NCBI RefSeq assembly: GCF_002205635.1
Contig: NZ_NISJ01000015.1
Coordinates: 1-64,000 of the forward strand
From: Sphingopyxis witflariensis
Lineage (GTDB): Bacteria > Pseudomonadota > Alphaproteobacteria > Sphingomonadales > Sphingomonadaceae
DNA: 64,000 nt
Direction: 5' to 3'
Shown here: positions 62,787 to 64,000 of the stretch, piece by piece
Layout: the number at the start of each line of letters is the position of its first letter
How positions within the stretch are numbered: position 1 is the stretch's first letter
The notes under the pieces: model-generated
Told to the model about the DNA's origin: nothing
The model's input: the letters and a program-made list of their open reading frames with translations, nothing else
Database searches by the model: none
Position numbers and translations under genes: made by a program

Positions 62787-63397
62787 GCGGCGGCAAGCCT
62801 CGCGACAAGGCTGCGGTGATGAACTGGATTCGCCGTAATTCGCCGACGCGCGAGGAATTGCTCGCGAGCCGCTTTATCCGGCCGTTCGCGCACCGTGTCG
62901 CACACAGCCATTTGTGGCGCTTCACCCGCACATCGGTACCACGCGGGACTGCCCTGGGGCTGTTCGTCGGCATCTTCTTTCTGCTGCCGGGCGTTCAGAT
63001 TCTCGGCGTTGCGCTGCTCGCGCTGCCGTTCCGTGCCAACATCCCGATCGGTGCGGCGATGACATTCCTGTCGAACCCGGCGACGACGCCGTTCATCATC
63101 GCAGCCTCGGTATGGCTGGGCGACAGCATGTTCGGGCTTCACGCCAATGTCGCCACCTTCTCGATCATGCTCGACAAGGGCGCGTCGGTCGGGGAGTGGA
63201 CCCGCTGGGTCGTATCGGACGCCGCGCCGGCGCTGATCGCCGGGCTATTCGTCATCTCGCTGGTGTCGGCGATCGTCGGCTATCTTCTCGCGACGGTGTT
63301 CTGGGACAATTGGATCCGCCTGCGCTGGCGGCGGAAATTGCGCCGGTCGCGCGACAGACGACTTGAGGCATCGACGAGCGACACGCCCGCCGGTTGA
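62783..63397 (+). CDS. DUF2062 family membrane protein
   Basis: A 204-residue protein with two or three hydrophobic segments ([40 protein letters not shown]) and [17 protein letters not shown], a DUF2062 signature. Its ATG overlaps the smpB stop (ATGA). The N- and C-terminal ends are basic. Function unknown. Confidence 0.85.
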   Translation: MSGGKPRDKAAVMNWIRRNSPTREELLASRFIRPFAHRVAHSHLWRFTRTSVPRGTALGLFVGIFFLLPGVQILGVALLALPFRANIPIGAAMTFLSNPATTPFIIAASVWLGDSMFGLHANVATFSIMLDKGASVGEWTRWVVSDAAPALIAGLFVISLVSAIVGYLLATVFWDNWIRLRWRRKLRRSRDRRLEASTSDTPAG

Positions 63398-63494
63398 ACC
63401 GCAGGTAAGCGCGGTTATAGCTGTTCCCATCACAAAGTCTTGCCGTGCGGTCTGCGCGGTCCATTTCATTTGTCTTGAAAATCCGGGGAACATC

Positions 63495-64000
63495 ATGATC
63501 CGTTTGACTCATTCTTCACGTTTGATGGCGACCGCCGCGCTGGGCGCACTTCTGTTGGGCATGGCGCCTGCGACCGGCCTTGCCGCCAAGGAAAAGCCCG
63601 TCGCACCCGCTGCTCAAACCGCGGCCAAGCCCGCGCTGGGTACCTTCGGTTTTGACGCTACGGGCATGGACAAGACCGTTCAGCCCGGCGACGATTTCTA
63701 TGCTTTTGCCAATGGCACCTGGGCGAAGAACACCCCAATTCCGGCCGACAAGTCGAACTATGGCATGTTCACGGCACTCGGCGATCTGTCGCAGGAGCGC
63801 ACCCGCGGAATATTGGAAGCCGCCAAGGGCGATCCGAACAGCATGATCGGCCGCGCTTACGCCGCCTATCTTGATGGGGCGGCGGTCGAGGCGAAGGGGT
63901 TGGCGCCGATTCAGCCGTGGCTGAACAAGGTCCGCGCCGTCGACAAGGCGGGCCTGGCCGCGCTGCTCGCCGAAGCCGACCGCAACGGCATCCAGCATTT
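63495..64000 (+). CDS. M13 family (neprilysin-like) metallopeptidase, N-terminal part
   Basis: A 168-residue beginning of a larger protein cut by the window end. Signal peptide (MATAALGALLLGMAPATGLA) is followed by the typical M13 start GMDKTVQPGDDFYAFANGTW, ERTRGILEAAKG and RAYAAYLDGAAVEAKG. The zinc motif HExxH would lie beyond 64000. Periplasmic oligopeptidase is the likely role. Confidence 0.9.
   Translation, partial: MIRLTHSSRLMATAALGALLLGMAPATGLAAKEKPVAPAAQTAAKPALGTFGFDATGMDKTVQPGDDFYAFANGTWAKNTPIPADKSNYGMFTALGDLSQERTRGILEAAKGDPNSMIGRAYAAYLDGAAVEAKGLAPIQPWLNKVRAVDKAGLAALLAEADRNGIQH

Noticed and set aside
1..64000. CRISPR arrays or cas genes
   Set aside because: No set of regularly spaced short direct repeats and no Cas-like protein was seen anywhere.

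Overview
The window looks like chromosomal DNA of a sphingomonad alphaproteobacterium, probably Sphingopyxis or a close relative. The reasons are the high GC content, the chpT phosphotransferase gene, many TonB-dependent receptors, and a lasso peptide locus whose precursors resemble sphingopyxins and astexins. The genus is inferred from gene content, not from a marker gene comparison.

Layout. (1) 1-5670: the end of an IS3-type element that truncates a small gene, then an acyl-CoA dehydrogenase, a secreted M19 dipeptidase, a DoxX-like protein with a ferredoxin-NADP reductase-like flavoprotein, tRNA-Gln(CTG) and an HU protein. (2) 6094-17851: a complete lasso peptide locus. Two 44-residue precursors and fused B and C maturation enzymes lie on the plus strand. 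The facing minus strand carries luxR, luxI, a 54-residue Cys-rich ORF, gntR, an ECF sigma factor, fecR, an STN-type TonB receptor and a lasso isopeptidase. Peptide synthesis, re-uptake and ring opening therefore sit together with a quorum-sensing cassette. (3) 18473-19741: an intact-looking IS3 element with a GGGAAAC frameshift heptamer. (4) 19755-32136: a nitrate assimilation block: narK, outer membrane porin, nirB, nirD, nasA, SUMT for siroheme, moeA for the molybdenum cofactor and an unknown gene. It is controlled by nasT-nasS and a terminator hairpin in the narK leader. (5) 32261-39101: a small regulon of two beta-lactamase-fold serine hydrolases, a FadR-type GntR regulator, an M28-like protein with degraded metal sites and a TonB receptor, linked by two copies of the perfect palindrome ATTATCGATAAT. 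(6) 39177-40710: an IS1182-type element with a frameshifted transposase. (7) 40739-48149: an SLC45-like MFS transporter, two lower-GC accessory genes, mtgA, envelope proteins, a cupredoxin, rpoH and an RluD-type pseudouridine synthase. (8) 48398-54760: chpT and a compact chemotaxis operon, cheA-cheW-cheY-cheB-cheR. (9) 54839-64000: AmpD-like amidase, RNase P RNA, small membrane proteins, a caspase-Sel1 protein, greB, lytic transglycosylase, dapA, smpB, a DUF2062 protein and the start of an M13 peptidase.

The most notable element is the luxI - 54-residue peptide - gntR operon in which both junctions are ATGA overlaps. The small peptide carries a CCxxCP motif and has no function I can assign. 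Its position beside a lasso peptide locus suggests a signalling or RiPP-like role that would repay study. Transposon ends flank several blocks (1-127, 18473-19741, 39177-40710), so the lasso and accessory regions look mobile or recently rearranged.
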